The position numbers were made by a program, and so were the translations under genes. The notes beneath the pieces were generated by a model. That model was not told the origin of the DNA. It saw only the letters and a program-made list of their open reading frames with translations, and ran no database searches. This document shows, in pieces, positions 1 to 8,866 of a stretch of 9,193 nt of DNA (the stretch's first letter is position 1; each line of letters starts with the position of its first letter). The stretch is from NCBI GenBank assembly GCA_900753685.1, contig CAAEAB010000146.1, positions 1 through 9,193 of the forward strand. Direction: 5' to 3'. Source of the DNA: Lachnospiraceae bacterium (GTDB lineage: Bacteria > Bacillota > Clostridia > Lachnospirales > Lachnospiraceae).

Positions 1-1
1 G

Positions 2-418
2 GCATTGTATAGCAGCGAATGTTCAACAAATAAGAAAAAAGAAGACCTGGCGAAACGGATTGAAATTATTACAGAAACAAATCCGGACTTTGTACTTTGT
101 ATCCATCAGAATATTTTTACGGATGCGAAATACAGCGGCGCCCAGGTCTTTTATTATCAGGAATCGGAGGAAAGCGCACGACTGGCCGCATGCTTGCAGG
201 CCCAGTTGATTGCGGGGGTGGATCCGGATAATACCCGGGTGCCTAAGTCGAACATGAATTATTATATGCTGAAAAATTCCCCGGTGCCGATTGTTATTGT
301 GGAATGTGGTTTTTTGACAAATGCAGAGGAGGAGGCAAAGCTCGGGACGGAGGAATATCAACGGAAGCTGGCATGGAATATTTATCTTGGAACAATGCAG
401 TATTTAGCAGAGGAGTAG
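2..418 (+). CDS. cwlD: N-acetylmuramoyl-L-alanine amidase, CwlD-like (3' part only)
   Basis: This is the C-terminal part of a zinc-dependent Amidase_3 family enzyme, which cuts the bond between N-acetylmuramic acid and L-alanine in peptidoglycan. The reading frame is open from base 2, so the N-terminus, including the first zinc-binding histidine and glutamate, lies upstream of the window. Visible motifs in order are KKKEDLAKRI, the metal-binding histidine in CIHQN (usually SIHxN in the family), GAQVFYY, RVPKS, and VECGFLTN, which holds the catalytic glutamate. The KxEDL and GAQxFYY segments resemble Bacillus CwlD, the enzyme that helps form muramic-delta-lactam in the spore cortex. The spore role is an inference from that resemblance; a vegetative amidase of the same family is the alternative. 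The gene ends in TAG, 105 nt before the Sua5 start, with no obvious terminator between them. Confidence 0.85.
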   Translation, partial: ALYSSECSTNKKKEDLAKRIEIITETNPDFVLCIHQNIFTDAKYSGAQVFYYQESEESARLAACLQAQLIAGVDPDNTRVPKSNMNYYMLKNSPVPIVIVECGFLTNAEEEAKLGTEEYQRKLAWNIYLGTMQYLAEE

Positions 419-453
419 TCTGGAGGATTTTTGAAGAAAGGACTGGGGAGGGC

Positions 454-482
454 TGGAAAAAAGACGATATAAAGCTTATAAT
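454..482 (+). promoter_or_regulatory. Possible promoter upstream of the Sua5 gene
   Basis: A perfect TATAAT (477-482) lies 17 nt downstream of TGGAAA (454-459), which matches the -35 consensus at 4 of 6 positions. It sits in the 105-nt gap between the amidase stop and the Sua5 start, about 40 nt before the start codon. The gap is AT-rich, so a chance TATAAT is possible and the -35 is weak. Read-through from the amidase gene is the alternative source of transcription. Confidence 0.35.
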
Positions 483-523
483 ATAAAAAAATACTATTGA
501 AAAGTTAATTGGAGATGGATCAG

Positions 524-1591
524 ATGAAAACCATTGTTTATAAAACGAGCGAGACGGCGGAGAATGTATGGCTTAAAGCGGCTGAGGATATTTTGGCTGG
601 TGGTGGCCTGGTGGCGATTCCCACAGAGACGGTCTATGGACTGGCGGCCAATGCGCTGGATGAGGCGGCGGCGGCCAAAATCTATGCGGCAAAGGGGCGG
701 CCGTCGGATAATCCGCTGATCGCCCATATTGCCGATTTGTCCCAGATGGAAAAGTTGGTTTCTGAAATTCCGGAGAACGCATTAAAGCTGGCGGAGGCCT
801 TTTGGCCGGGACCGCTGACGATGATTCTTCCTAAGAGCGATATTGTTCCCTACGGGACGACCGGAGGTCTGGAAACGGTTGCCATCCGTATGCCGTCCCA
901 TCCGGCAGCGCGAAAACTCCTTCGGGAATCAGGCATCGTGCTGGCGGCGCCGAGTGCAAATACATCCGGGCGGCCGAGTCCGACCCGGGCAGAGCATGTC
1001 TATGAGGATTTAAACGGAAAGATTGATATGATACTGGATGACGGACCGGTGGGTATCGGAATTGAATCGACGATTGTGGATTTGAGCGGAGAAATACCGA
1101 TGATTCTCCGACCGGGCTTTATTACTCGCGGGATGATGGAGAAGGTGATTGGAGAAGTTTCGATAGACCCGGCCATCTTGGGGGAAAATAAAGATAAAAA
1201 TTTCCGGCCGAAGGCTCCTGGGATGAAATATAAGCATTATGCACCGAAGGGAGATCTGCTCCTTGTTTCCGGGGAAGCGGATAAAGTTGTGGCAAAGATA
1301 AAGTCGCTGGCTTTGGAAAAGCTGGAGAAAGGCTTCCGGGTCGGTATTATTGCCACCGATGAGACGAAGGAGCAGTATAGAGATATGGATGAAAGCCGCG
1401 CGGTGGTCATGAGTATCGGGACCCGGAGGGATGAGGCTACCATTATTCATAATCTCTATGACATTTTGCGTCGGATGGATGGTGAAGAAGTTTCATATAT
1501 ATATTCGGAGAGTTTTGGCGAAGGCAGCCGGGGACAGGCAATTATGAATCGTTTGCTGAAAGCGGCCGGACATCAACAGATTTATGTTTAG
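524..1591 (+). CDS. ywlC: L-threonylcarbamoyladenylate synthase, Sua5/YwlC type
   Basis: This enzyme condenses L-threonine, bicarbonate and ATP to threonylcarbamoyl-AMP, the donor for the t6A modification at position 37 of tRNAs that read ANN codons. The protein is 355 residues and has both domains of the long Sua5 form. The YrdC-like catalytic domain (about 10-205) contains PTETVYGLA (33-41), KGRPSDNPL (57-65), FWPGPLTM (93-100), APSANTSGRPSPT (142-154) and ESTIVD (181-186). The linker PGMKYKHYAP (232-241) leads to the C-terminal Sua5 domain (about 245-355). The length is close to Bacillus YwlC. I chose ATG 524 because GGAG at 511-514 sits 9 nt upstream. The in-frame ATG at 515 and TTG at 509 overlap or precede that site and have no Shine-Dalgarno of their own. 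The dCMP deaminase follows 28 nt after the stop, so the two are probably cotranscribed. Confidence 0.95.
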   Translation: MKTIVYKTSETAENVWLKAAEDILAGGGLVAIPTETVYGLAANALDEAAAAKIYAAKGRPSDNPLIAHIADLSQMEKLVSEIPENALKLAEAFWPGPLTMILPKSDIVPYGTTGGLETVAIRMPSHPAARKLLRESGIVLAAPSANTSGRPSPTRAEHVYEDLNGKIDMILDDGPVGIGIESTIVDLSGEIPMILRPGFITRGMMEKVIGEVSIDPAILGENKDKNFRPKAPGMKYKHYAPKGDLLLVSGEADKVVAKIKSLALEKLEKGFRVGIIATDETKEQYRDMDESRAVVMSIGTRRDEATIIHNLYDILRRMDGEEVSYIYSESFGEGSRGQAIMNRLLKAAGHQQIYV

Positions 1592-1619
1592 TTTAGAAAA
1601 CAAAGGAGGGGGAGATATA

Positions 1620-2105
1620 ATGAGCGGAAAGAGGAAAGATTATATTACATGGGATGAATATTTTATGGCTGTGGCCCGGTTGGCCGGACTGCGCTCGAAG
1701 GATCCAAACAGTCAGGTAGGTTCCTGTATTGTCAGTACGGATAATAAAATCTTATCTATGGGATATAATGGTTTACCTTTGGGGTGCTCGGATGACGAAT
1801 ACCCATGGGCCAGAGAAGGGGAGCCTCTGGATACGAAGTATGTCTATGTCACTCACAGTGAATTGAACGCGATTCTAAATTACCGGGGCGGCAATCTGGA
1901 GGGCGCTAAAATTTATGTATCGCTTTTTCCTTGTAATGAATGCGCCAAGGCGATTATTCAAAGCGGTATAAAAGAGATCATTTATGGGGAAGATAAGTAT
2001 CCAGATACGCCGGCGGTAATCGCATCAAAACGGATGCTCGATTCGGCGGGGGTGATTTATCGGAAATATAGTTCTTCGGGAAGAAAAATTGAGTTAGAAA
2101 TTTAA
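1620..2105 (+). CDS. comEB: dCMP deaminase (deoxycytidylate deaminase)
   Basis: The protein deaminates dCMP to dUMP, the substrate of thymidylate synthase. It is 161 residues and a member of the zinc cytidine/deoxycytidylate deaminase fold. Zinc and catalytic residues are visible as H79 and E81 in THSELNAI, and C105 and C108 in LFPCNEC. The usual alanine between the histidine and glutamate is serine here. SKDPNSQVG (26-34), GYNGLPLGCSDD (48-59) and LDTKY (70-74) are near-identical to blocks I recall from human DCTD, and the H-to-C spacing (26 residues) is the same. The start at ATG 1620 is set by AAAGGAGGG at 1602-1610; an upstream in-frame ATG at 1584 overlaps the Sua5 gene and lacks such a site. 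The symbol comEB follows the Bacillus orthologue name; no competence role is implied. A terminator hairpin follows the stop codon. Confidence 0.93.
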   Translation: MSGKRKDYITWDEYFMAVARLAGLRSKDPNSQVGSCIVSTDNKILSMGYNGLPLGCSDDEYPWAREGEPLDTKYVYVTHSELNAILNYRGGNLEGAKIYVSLFPCNECAKAIIQSGIKEIIYGEDKYPDTPAVIASKRMLDSAGVIYRKYSSSGRKIELEI

Positions 2106-2112
2106 TTTTCAT

Positions 2113-2172
2113 AAACTGTCTTGCAATCTTTGACTATTCAAATAAAAGGTGAGAGATTGTTGGACAGTTTTT
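2113..2172 (+). terminator. Rho-independent terminator after the dCMP deaminase gene
   Basis: The arms 2113-2129 and 2154-2170 form a 17-bp imperfect stem: AAACTGTC pairs with GACAGTTT and CAATCT with AGATTG. Between these blocks are two G-U pairs flanking one U-U mismatch. The loop is 24 nt and AT-rich. The stem runs into TTTTT (2168-2172), followed by further T-rich sequence. It begins 7 nt after the stop codon. The large loop and few GC pairs make it weaker than a textbook terminator, but the position and T-tract fit. Confidence 0.75.
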
Positions 2173-2202
2173 GCATTTTGTCAGGTTTTTTACATCAATT
2201 TG

Positions 2203-2222
2203 CCGTTGAAGTTGAACAACGG
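2203..2222. promoter_or_regulatory. Palindrome over the ATPase promoter -35/spacer (candidate operator)
   Basis: CCGTTG (2203-2208), 8 nt, then CAACGG (2217-2222) form a perfect 6-bp inverted repeat. The left arm overlaps the -35 hexamer and the right arm lies in the spacer, the usual place for a repressor site. The binding protein is unknown, and a chance repeat cannot be excluded. Confidence 0.4.
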
Positions 2223-2234
2223 TTGTGATATAAT
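2206..2234 (+). promoter_or_regulatory. Sigma-A type promoter of the V/A-ATPase operon
   Basis: TTGAAG (2206-2211) and a perfect TATAAT (2229-2234) are separated by exactly 17 nt. The -10 is preceded by TGA, giving an extended TGnTATAAT element. Transcription should begin near 2241, leaving a leader of about 50 nt before the GTG start of the first ATPase gene. It lies just after the terminator of the preceding gene group, which supports it as the start of an independent operon. Confidence 0.8.
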
Positions 2235-2289
2235 CTTTTAAATAGTCAATAATAATTATAGCCTGTATATTTAACAGGGAGGTGAAAAA

Positions 2290-2598
2290 GTGTTAGAAGA
2301 TATTCTAAAATCAGTCAATAAGGCGGAGACGGAAGCGGATGGGATTTTAAAAACAGCGGAGGCTCAGGCCGCTTCAATTTTGGAAGAGGCGAGAGTTCGG
2401 GCGAAGAATCTGAAAGCGGATACATCTCAAAAAGTGAAATCAGAGAATCAGGAAATCATCGAAAGGATGCAGTCGGAAGGTCAGAGCCAATTGACTGCTG
2501 CCGCTGCGGAAGTCTTGACAGAAATCGAGGCGCTCCGGGAATTGACAGCCCCAAAACGGGTGGAAGCGGTGGAAGCGGTGATTTCTTCGCTGATATGA
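2290..2598 (+). CDS. ntpF: V/A-type ATPase subunit G/H (peripheral stalk; NtpF-like)
   Basis: This 102-residue protein is one strand of the peripheral stalk that holds the catalytic head still against subunit I while the rotor turns. It is expected to form a long coiled coil with subunit E. Nearly the whole chain reads as charged, alanine-rich amphipathic helix (for example ILEEARVRAKNLKAD), with no catalytic motif and no membrane segment. The small size, helical make-up and first place in a G/H-I-K-E-C-F-A-B operon identify it better than sequence identity, which is low in this family. It starts at GTG 2290, with GGAGGTGA at 2278-2285 as a strong ribosome binding site. Near the C-terminus, a 9-bp tandem repeat (2559-2580) encodes VEAVEAV. 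NtpF is the E. hirae name; other schemes call this subunit G or H. Confidence 0.85.
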   Translation: MLEDILKSVNKAETEADGILKTAEAQAASILEEARVRAKNLKADTSQKVKSENQEIIERMQSEGQSQLTAAAAEVLTEIEALRELTAPKRVEAVEAVISSLI

Positions 2599-2608
2599 TG
2601 AAAATTGA

Positions 2609-2639
2609 GGGGATTAAGGGAAATAAGGGAAAAGGAGGG
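2609..2639 (+). promoter_or_regulatory. Putative G-quadruplex motif running into the subunit I ribosome binding site
   Basis: Four runs of at least three G (2609-2612, 2618-2620, 2627-2629, 2637-2639) are separated by loops of 5, 6 and 7 nt, meeting the canonical G3+N1-7 rule on the mRNA-sense strand. The last run is part of the AAGGAGGG Shine-Dalgarno of subunit I. Folding is not shown. A purine-rich stretch of repeated GGGA units near a ribosome binding site could also arise without structure. Confidence 0.4.
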
Positions 2640-2647
2640 ATGTGGAT

Positions 2648-5142
<2,495 letters not shown>

Positions 5143-5170
5143 AGGATGCTGTAAGAAAGGAGAGCTTTGA

Positions 5171-5764
5171 ATGACAGGATTGGAAAAGATTACAAGCCAG
5201 ATTCTGGAAGAAGCGAAAACCTCTGCAGCGATGAAGCTTGAAACAGCACAAAAGCAAGCGGACGACATCCTTGCAAAAGCCAGGGAGGAGTGCGCGGCCA
5301 TGGAGGCCGAGGCGGCGGAAAAGAATGCCGTCTTGAAAGAAAACTATGCGGGCCGTATCAAATCCTCGGCAGAGCAGCAGCGAAGAACGGCGATTCTGAG
5401 GGCGAAGCAGGAGATGATCAGTGAAGTCATTGCACAGGCTTATGTGACGTTAAGGCAGCTGGATACGGAAGGCTATTTCCGGACCATGGAAAGAATATTA
5501 AAAACTTATGTACTGGCAGAGACGGGCGAAATTTATTTTTCTGCGGAGGATCTGTCCAGAATGCCGTCGGACTTTGAAGAAAAGATTATAGCGGCGGCGG
5601 CAGAAAAGGGCGGCAGTCTGGTTCTTTCAAAAGAACCGAAAGCCATTGAGGACGGTTTTATTCTGGTCTATGGCGGCATTGAAGAAAACTGTACTTTAAA
5701 AGCGTTGCTTGACGCGAAGAAGGATGAGCTTCAGGATAAAGTGAATGAAATTTTATTTTTATAG
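5171..5764 (+). CDS. ntpE: V/A-type ATPase subunit E (peripheral stalk)
   Basis: Subunit E pairs with the G/H subunit to form the peripheral stalk that links subunit I to the top of the A3B3 head. The 197-residue protein has the typical layout. An N-terminal long helix (about 1-95) is rich in alanine, glutamate and lysine and suited to a coiled coil with the product of the first gene in the operon. A C-terminal globular domain (about 100-197) includes EDGFILVYGGIEENCTLKALLD, the most conserved part of the family. There is no signal peptide or membrane segment. The start at ATG 5171 is supported by GAAAGGAG at 5155-5162, and the gene follows K by 28 nt. Confidence 0.94.
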   Translation: MTGLEKITSQILEEAKTSAAMKLETAQKQADDILAKAREECAAMEAEAAEKNAVLKENYAGRIKSSAEQQRRTAILRAKQEMISEVIAQAYVTLRQLDTEGYFRTMERILKTYVLAETGEIYFSAEDLSRMPSDFEEKIIAAAAEKGGSLVLSKEPKAIEDGFILVYGGIEENCTLKALLDAKKDELQDKVNEILFL

Positions 5765-5794
5765 AAGACGGTTCGCCATAAAAGGAGGGTTATA

Positions 5795-6766
5795 ATGTCT
5801 AAAACACAGTATACCTATGCGGTTGCGCGAATCCGTGCTTTGGAAGTGTCTCTGTTTTCGGCGTCGACCATTGAGCAGTTGATCGCGTGTAAGAACTCGG
5901 AGAGCTGTCTCAGGTTTTTGCAGGACAAAGGATGGGGCGGCAATGATGTGCCGATGGACGCCGATGCGATTTTGACGAGAGAACGGGAAAAGATATGGGA
6001 GACCATCGAGGAAATGCATGTGGACATGGATGTGTTCAATGTTTTGTCCTACACAAACTGGTTCCATAACCTGAAAGCTGCTGTGAAGGAAGTATGTACC
6101 GGAAAAAGCGGCGGAAAGATTTTCTTTGAGGGAACACCGATCCCTAAGGAAGAGATGCTCCGCATTATCCGGGAGAAGGATTATAAGGCGCTTCCCGAAA
6201 ATATGCAGGCAGCTGCGGAGGAGGCGGTGGAAACGCTGCTTCATTCGGGGGACGGACAGCTTTGTGACATCATTATTGACCGGGCGGCCATGGAAGCGAT
6301 TAAGGAGGCTGGGCGGAAATCTCAGGATGATATTATCCGGGATTATGCCGAATCCACGGTGGCAGTGGCCAATATCAAAATCGCAGTGCGGGCTGCGAAA
6401 ACCGCGAAGTCGCTGGAGTTTATGAAACGTGCCATGGCGCCCTGCGACAGCTTGAATGTGGATGGGCTGGCCCGGGCGGCGCTGGCAGGTATGGATTCGA
6501 TTATAGAATATTTGAGTGAAAACGGATATCCGGAAGGCGCCCAGGCGTTAAAGGAATCATCATCGGCTTTTGAACGGTGGTGTGATAACCGGATTATCCA
6601 GACGATTAAACCGCAGAAGACCAATCCATTTTCTGTTGGTCCTCTGGTAGCCTATGTGATTGCAAGGGAAAATGAAATAAAAACGGTGAGGATCATTCTT
6701 ACCTGTAAACAGAATGGTTTATCCGATGATTCGATCCGGGAAAGGGTAAGGGAAATGTATGTATAA
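5795..6766 (+). CDS. ntpC: V/A-type ATPase subunit C (AC39/d-type rotor connector)
   Basis: This is a 323-residue member of the AC39 (Vma6/AtpC) family, the funnel-shaped protein that sits on the proteolipid ring and provides a socket for the central stalk. The family is all-helical with three repeated three-helix units, and the sequence fits that, with no membrane segments or catalytic motif. Recognisable stretches include YTYAVARIRALE at the N-terminus, NWFHNLKAAVK in the middle, and VGPLVAYVIARENEIKTVRIILTCKQNG near the C-terminus, the family's best conserved block. The start at ATG 5795 is fixed by AAAGGAGGG at 5781-5789. The last 8 nt overlap the start of the subunit F gene. Confidence 0.95.
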   Translation: MSKTQYTYAVARIRALEVSLFSASTIEQLIACKNSESCLRFLQDKGWGGNDVPMDADAILTREREKIWETIEEMHVDMDVFNVLSYTNWFHNLKAAVKEVCTGKSGGKIFFEGTPIPKEEMLRIIREKDYKALPENMQAAAEEAVETLLHSGDGQLCDIIIDRAAMEAIKEAGRKSQDDIIRDYAESTVAVANIKIAVRAAKTAKSLEFMKRAMAPCDSLNVDGLARAALAGMDSIIEYLSENGYPEGAQALKESSSAFERWCDNRIIQTIKPQKTNPFSVGPLVAYVIARENEIKTVRIILTCKQNGLSDDSIRERVREMYV

Positions 6767-7079
6767 GATTGGGGTAATCGGCGCTTATGACAGCATTTAT
6801 GGTTTTGCGGCGCTGGGGCTGGATACATTTCCAGTATCTGATGCCCGGGAAGGTGAAGAAACTTTAAAAATGCTGGCGTCCGGCGAATATGCAGTGATTT
6901 ATATGACGGAAGCGCTGGCAGCAGAATTGGCACATGAGATAAGCAAATATCGGGAGCAGGCGCTTCCGGCCATCATTCAGATTCCGGGGGTTTCCGGTAA
7001 TACAGGAGCCGGGGTCGAGGGCGTGAAAAAGTCTGTGGAGCAGGCGGTCGGTTCCGATATTATCTTCGGCAATAATTAG
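6759..7079 (+). CDS. ntpG: V/A-type ATPase subunit F (central stalk; NtpG-like)
   Basis: Subunit F binds subunit D in the rotating central shaft. The protein is 106 residues, a normal length. An N-terminal alpha/beta domain opens with the hydrophobic strand KIGVIG, followed by a second strand YAVIYMTEA. The segment ALPAIIQIPGVSGNTGAGVEGVKKSVEQAVGSDI then leads into the C-terminal helical part. The ATG at 6759 overlaps the end of subunit C by 8 nt, and only a weak site (AAGGGA, 6748-6753) lies upstream, so translation probably depends on ribosomes finishing the C gene. NtpG is the E. hirae name; most databases call it subunit F. Its partner subunit D is not in the window and is expected downstream of B. 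Confidence 0.93.
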   Translation: MYKIGVIGAYDSIYGFAALGLDTFPVSDAREGEETLKMLASGEYAVIYMTEALAAELAHEISKYREQALPAIIQIPGVSGNTGAGVEGVKKSVEQAVGSDIIFGNN

Positions 7080-7099
7080 AAAGTGGGTGAATCCATTTA

Positions 7100-8866
7100 A
7101 TGAGTAAAGGCACGATTAAAAAAGTTGCAGGACCGCTGGTTATCGCTGAGGGTATGCGCGACGCCAACATGTTTGACGTGGTGCGTGTCAGCGAACAGCG
7201 CCTGATTGGAGAAATTATTGAGATGCACGGTGACGAGGCATCGATTCAGGTATATGAGGAAACCTCCGGACTCGGACCGGGCGAACCGGTGGAATCTACG
7301 GAAATGCCTTTGTCCGTAGAGCTTGGGCCGGGACTGATCACCAGCATTTATGACGGTATCCAGAGACCTCTGGATGATATTATGACGGTATCCGGCAATA
7401 ACTTAAAAAGGGGTGTTGAAGTTCCTTCTCTGAAACGTCATTTGAAATGGAACTTTGTCCCAACGGCGAAAGTCGGAGATGAAGTGGAAGCCGGCGATAT
7501 TATCGGTACGGTACAGGAAACGAGCGTTGTGGAGCAGCGGATTATGATTCCCTACGGTATTCAGGGTAAAGTAAAGGATATCCGGGCCGGTGAGTTTACG
7601 GTTGAAGAGACGGTGGCAGTGATTGAGACGGCCGGCGGAGAGCGGAAGATTTCTCTGATGCAGAAATGGCCGGTGCGTAAAGGCCGCCCTTATAAAAAGA
7701 AATTGCCGCCGAGCATGCCGCTGATTACCGGTCAGCGTGTCGTCGATACATTCTTCCCGATTGCCAAGGGCGGCGTTGCAGCTGTACCGGGCCCATTTGG
7801 AAGCGGCAAGACGGTGATTCAGCATCAGCTGGCAAAGTGGGCGGAAGCGGATATCGTTGTTTATATCGGCTGCGGTGAGCGTGGTAATGAGATGACCGAC
7901 GTACTGAACGAGTTCCCGGAACTGAAGGACCCAAAGACCGGAAAATCTTTGATGGAACGGACGGTTCTGATTGCAAATACATCGGATATGCCGGTTGCCG
8001 CCCGTGAGGCATCGATTTATACAGGTATTACCATTGCCGAATATTTCCGCGATATGGGTTATTCGGTAGCTTTGATGGCGGACTCCACATCCCGTTGGGC
8101 GGAGGCTCTCCGTGAAATGTCGGGACGTTTGGAAGAAATGCCAGGTGAAGAAGGTTATCCGGCCTATCTTGGTTCCCGTCTGGCCCAGTTCTATGAGCGT
8201 GCGGGTCATGTAGTGAATTTGGGAAAGGACGGAAGAGAAGGCGCGCTGTCCGTTATCGGCGCCGTATCTCCTCCGGGCGGTGATATTTCTGAACCGGTAT
8301 CCCAGGCGACATTGCGTATCGTTAAGGTATTCTGGGGGCTTGATTCGGCGTTGGCTTATAAGCGTCATTTCCCGGCGATTAACTGGCTGACCAGTTATTC
8401 ACTATATCTGGATAATATTTCTGGATGGTTTGATAAAAACGTATCGGAAGAGTGGATGGATGACCGCCAGAAGATGATGGCGTTGCTCCAAGAAGAGGCT
8501 GAATTAAATGAAATCGTTCAGATGGTTGGTATGGACGCCCTTTCTGCGCCGGACCGTTTGAAAATGGAAGCGGCCCGTTCTATCCGTGAGGACTTTTTGC
8601 ATCAAAATTCCTTCCATGATGTGGATACCTACACATCTTTGAAAAAACAGCTTTTGATGATGAAGCTGGTGCTTGCTTACTATGATAAATCAATGGAAGC
8701 GCTGAAAAACGGCGCCAATGTTCAGGGGCTGATCAATATGCCGGTGCGTGAGCAAATCGGGCGTTATAAATATATTGTCGAAGAAAAGCTGGATGAAGAG
8801 TATGAAAAAGTCATGAATACTCTGGAAGTACAGATTAAAGATGTATGCGGAAAGGAGGACTTCTAA
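7100..8866 (+). CDS. ntpA: V/A-type ATPase catalytic subunit A
   Basis: Three A and three B subunits form the head that makes or hydrolyses ATP; A carries the catalytic residues. The protein is 588 residues, close to E. hirae NtpA. In order there is an N-terminal beta-barrel (about 1-70) and the bulge or non-homologous region typical of A subunits (about 110-190). The nucleotide-binding domain follows, with Walker A GPFGSGKT (231-238, K237), the catalytic glutamate E260 in GCGERGNEM, and Walker B ending at D328 in [15 protein letters not shown] helical C-terminal domain completes the chain. No intein interrupts the P-loop, a site where some A subunits carry one. The start at ATG 7100 follows GGTGA (7086-7090), a modest ribosome binding site, 20 nt after the F stop. 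The TAA abuts the ATG of subunit B. Confidence 0.98.
   Translation: MSKGTIKKVAGPLVIAEGMRDANMFDVVRVSEQRLIGEIIEMHGDEASIQVYEETSGLGPGEPVESTEMPLSVELGPGLITSIYDGIQRPLDDIMTVSGNNLKRGVEVPSLKRHLKWNFVPTAKVGDEVEAGDIIGTVQETSVVEQRIMIPYGIQGKVKDIRAGEFTVEETVAVIETAGGERKISLMQKWPVRKGRPYKKKLPPSMPLITGQRVVDTFFPIAKGGVAAVPGPFGSGKTVIQHQLAKWAEADIVVYIGCGERGNEMTDVLNEFPELKDPKTGKSLMERTVLIANTSDMPVAAREASIYTGITIAEYFRDMGYSVALMADSTSRWAEALREMSGRLEEMPGEEGYPAYLGSRLAQFYERAGHVVNLGKDGREGALSVIGAVSPPGGDISEPVSQATLRIVKVFWGLDSALAYKRHFPAINWLTSYSLYLDNISGWFDKNVSEEWMDDRQKMMALLQEEAELNEIVQMVGMDALSAPDRLKMEAARSIREDFLHQNSFHDVDTYTSLKKQLLMMKLVLAYYDKSMEALKNGANVQGLINMPVREQIGRYKYIVEEKLDEEYEKVMNTLEVQIKDVCGKEDF

Noticed and set aside
304..486. 60-codon frame overlapping the end of the amidase and the following gap
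   Set aside because: Most of it is out of frame with the amidase, and the remainder has low-complexity composition; no ribosome binding site or family resemblance.
1616..1621. TATAAT just before the dCMP deaminase gene
   Set aside because: It overlaps the start codon, so transcription from it would begin inside the gene; no suitable -35 was seen.
2130..2135. TTGACT as a -35 element
   Set aside because: No -10-like hexamer occurs 16-18 nt downstream, and it lies in the loop of the terminator hairpin.
2642..2647. GTG start for subunit I two codons upstream
   Set aside because: The Shine-Dalgarno ends only about 3 nt before it, while the ATG at 2648 has proper spacing and gives the family-typical N-terminus.
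5791..5796. TATAAT before subunit C
   Set aside because: It includes the AT of the ATG start codon and cannot serve as the promoter for that gene; it reflects an AT-rich spacer after the ribosome binding site.
7403..8368. Long open frame (321 codons) on the minus strand
   Set aside because: It lies wholly inside the highly conserved ATPase subunit A gene, reads as no recognisable protein, and is rich in arginine, histidine and cysteine as expected of an antisense shadow.
7100..8866. Possible intein in the catalytic subunit A
   Set aside because: The Walker A region and the rest of the 588-residue chain are continuous and of normal length.
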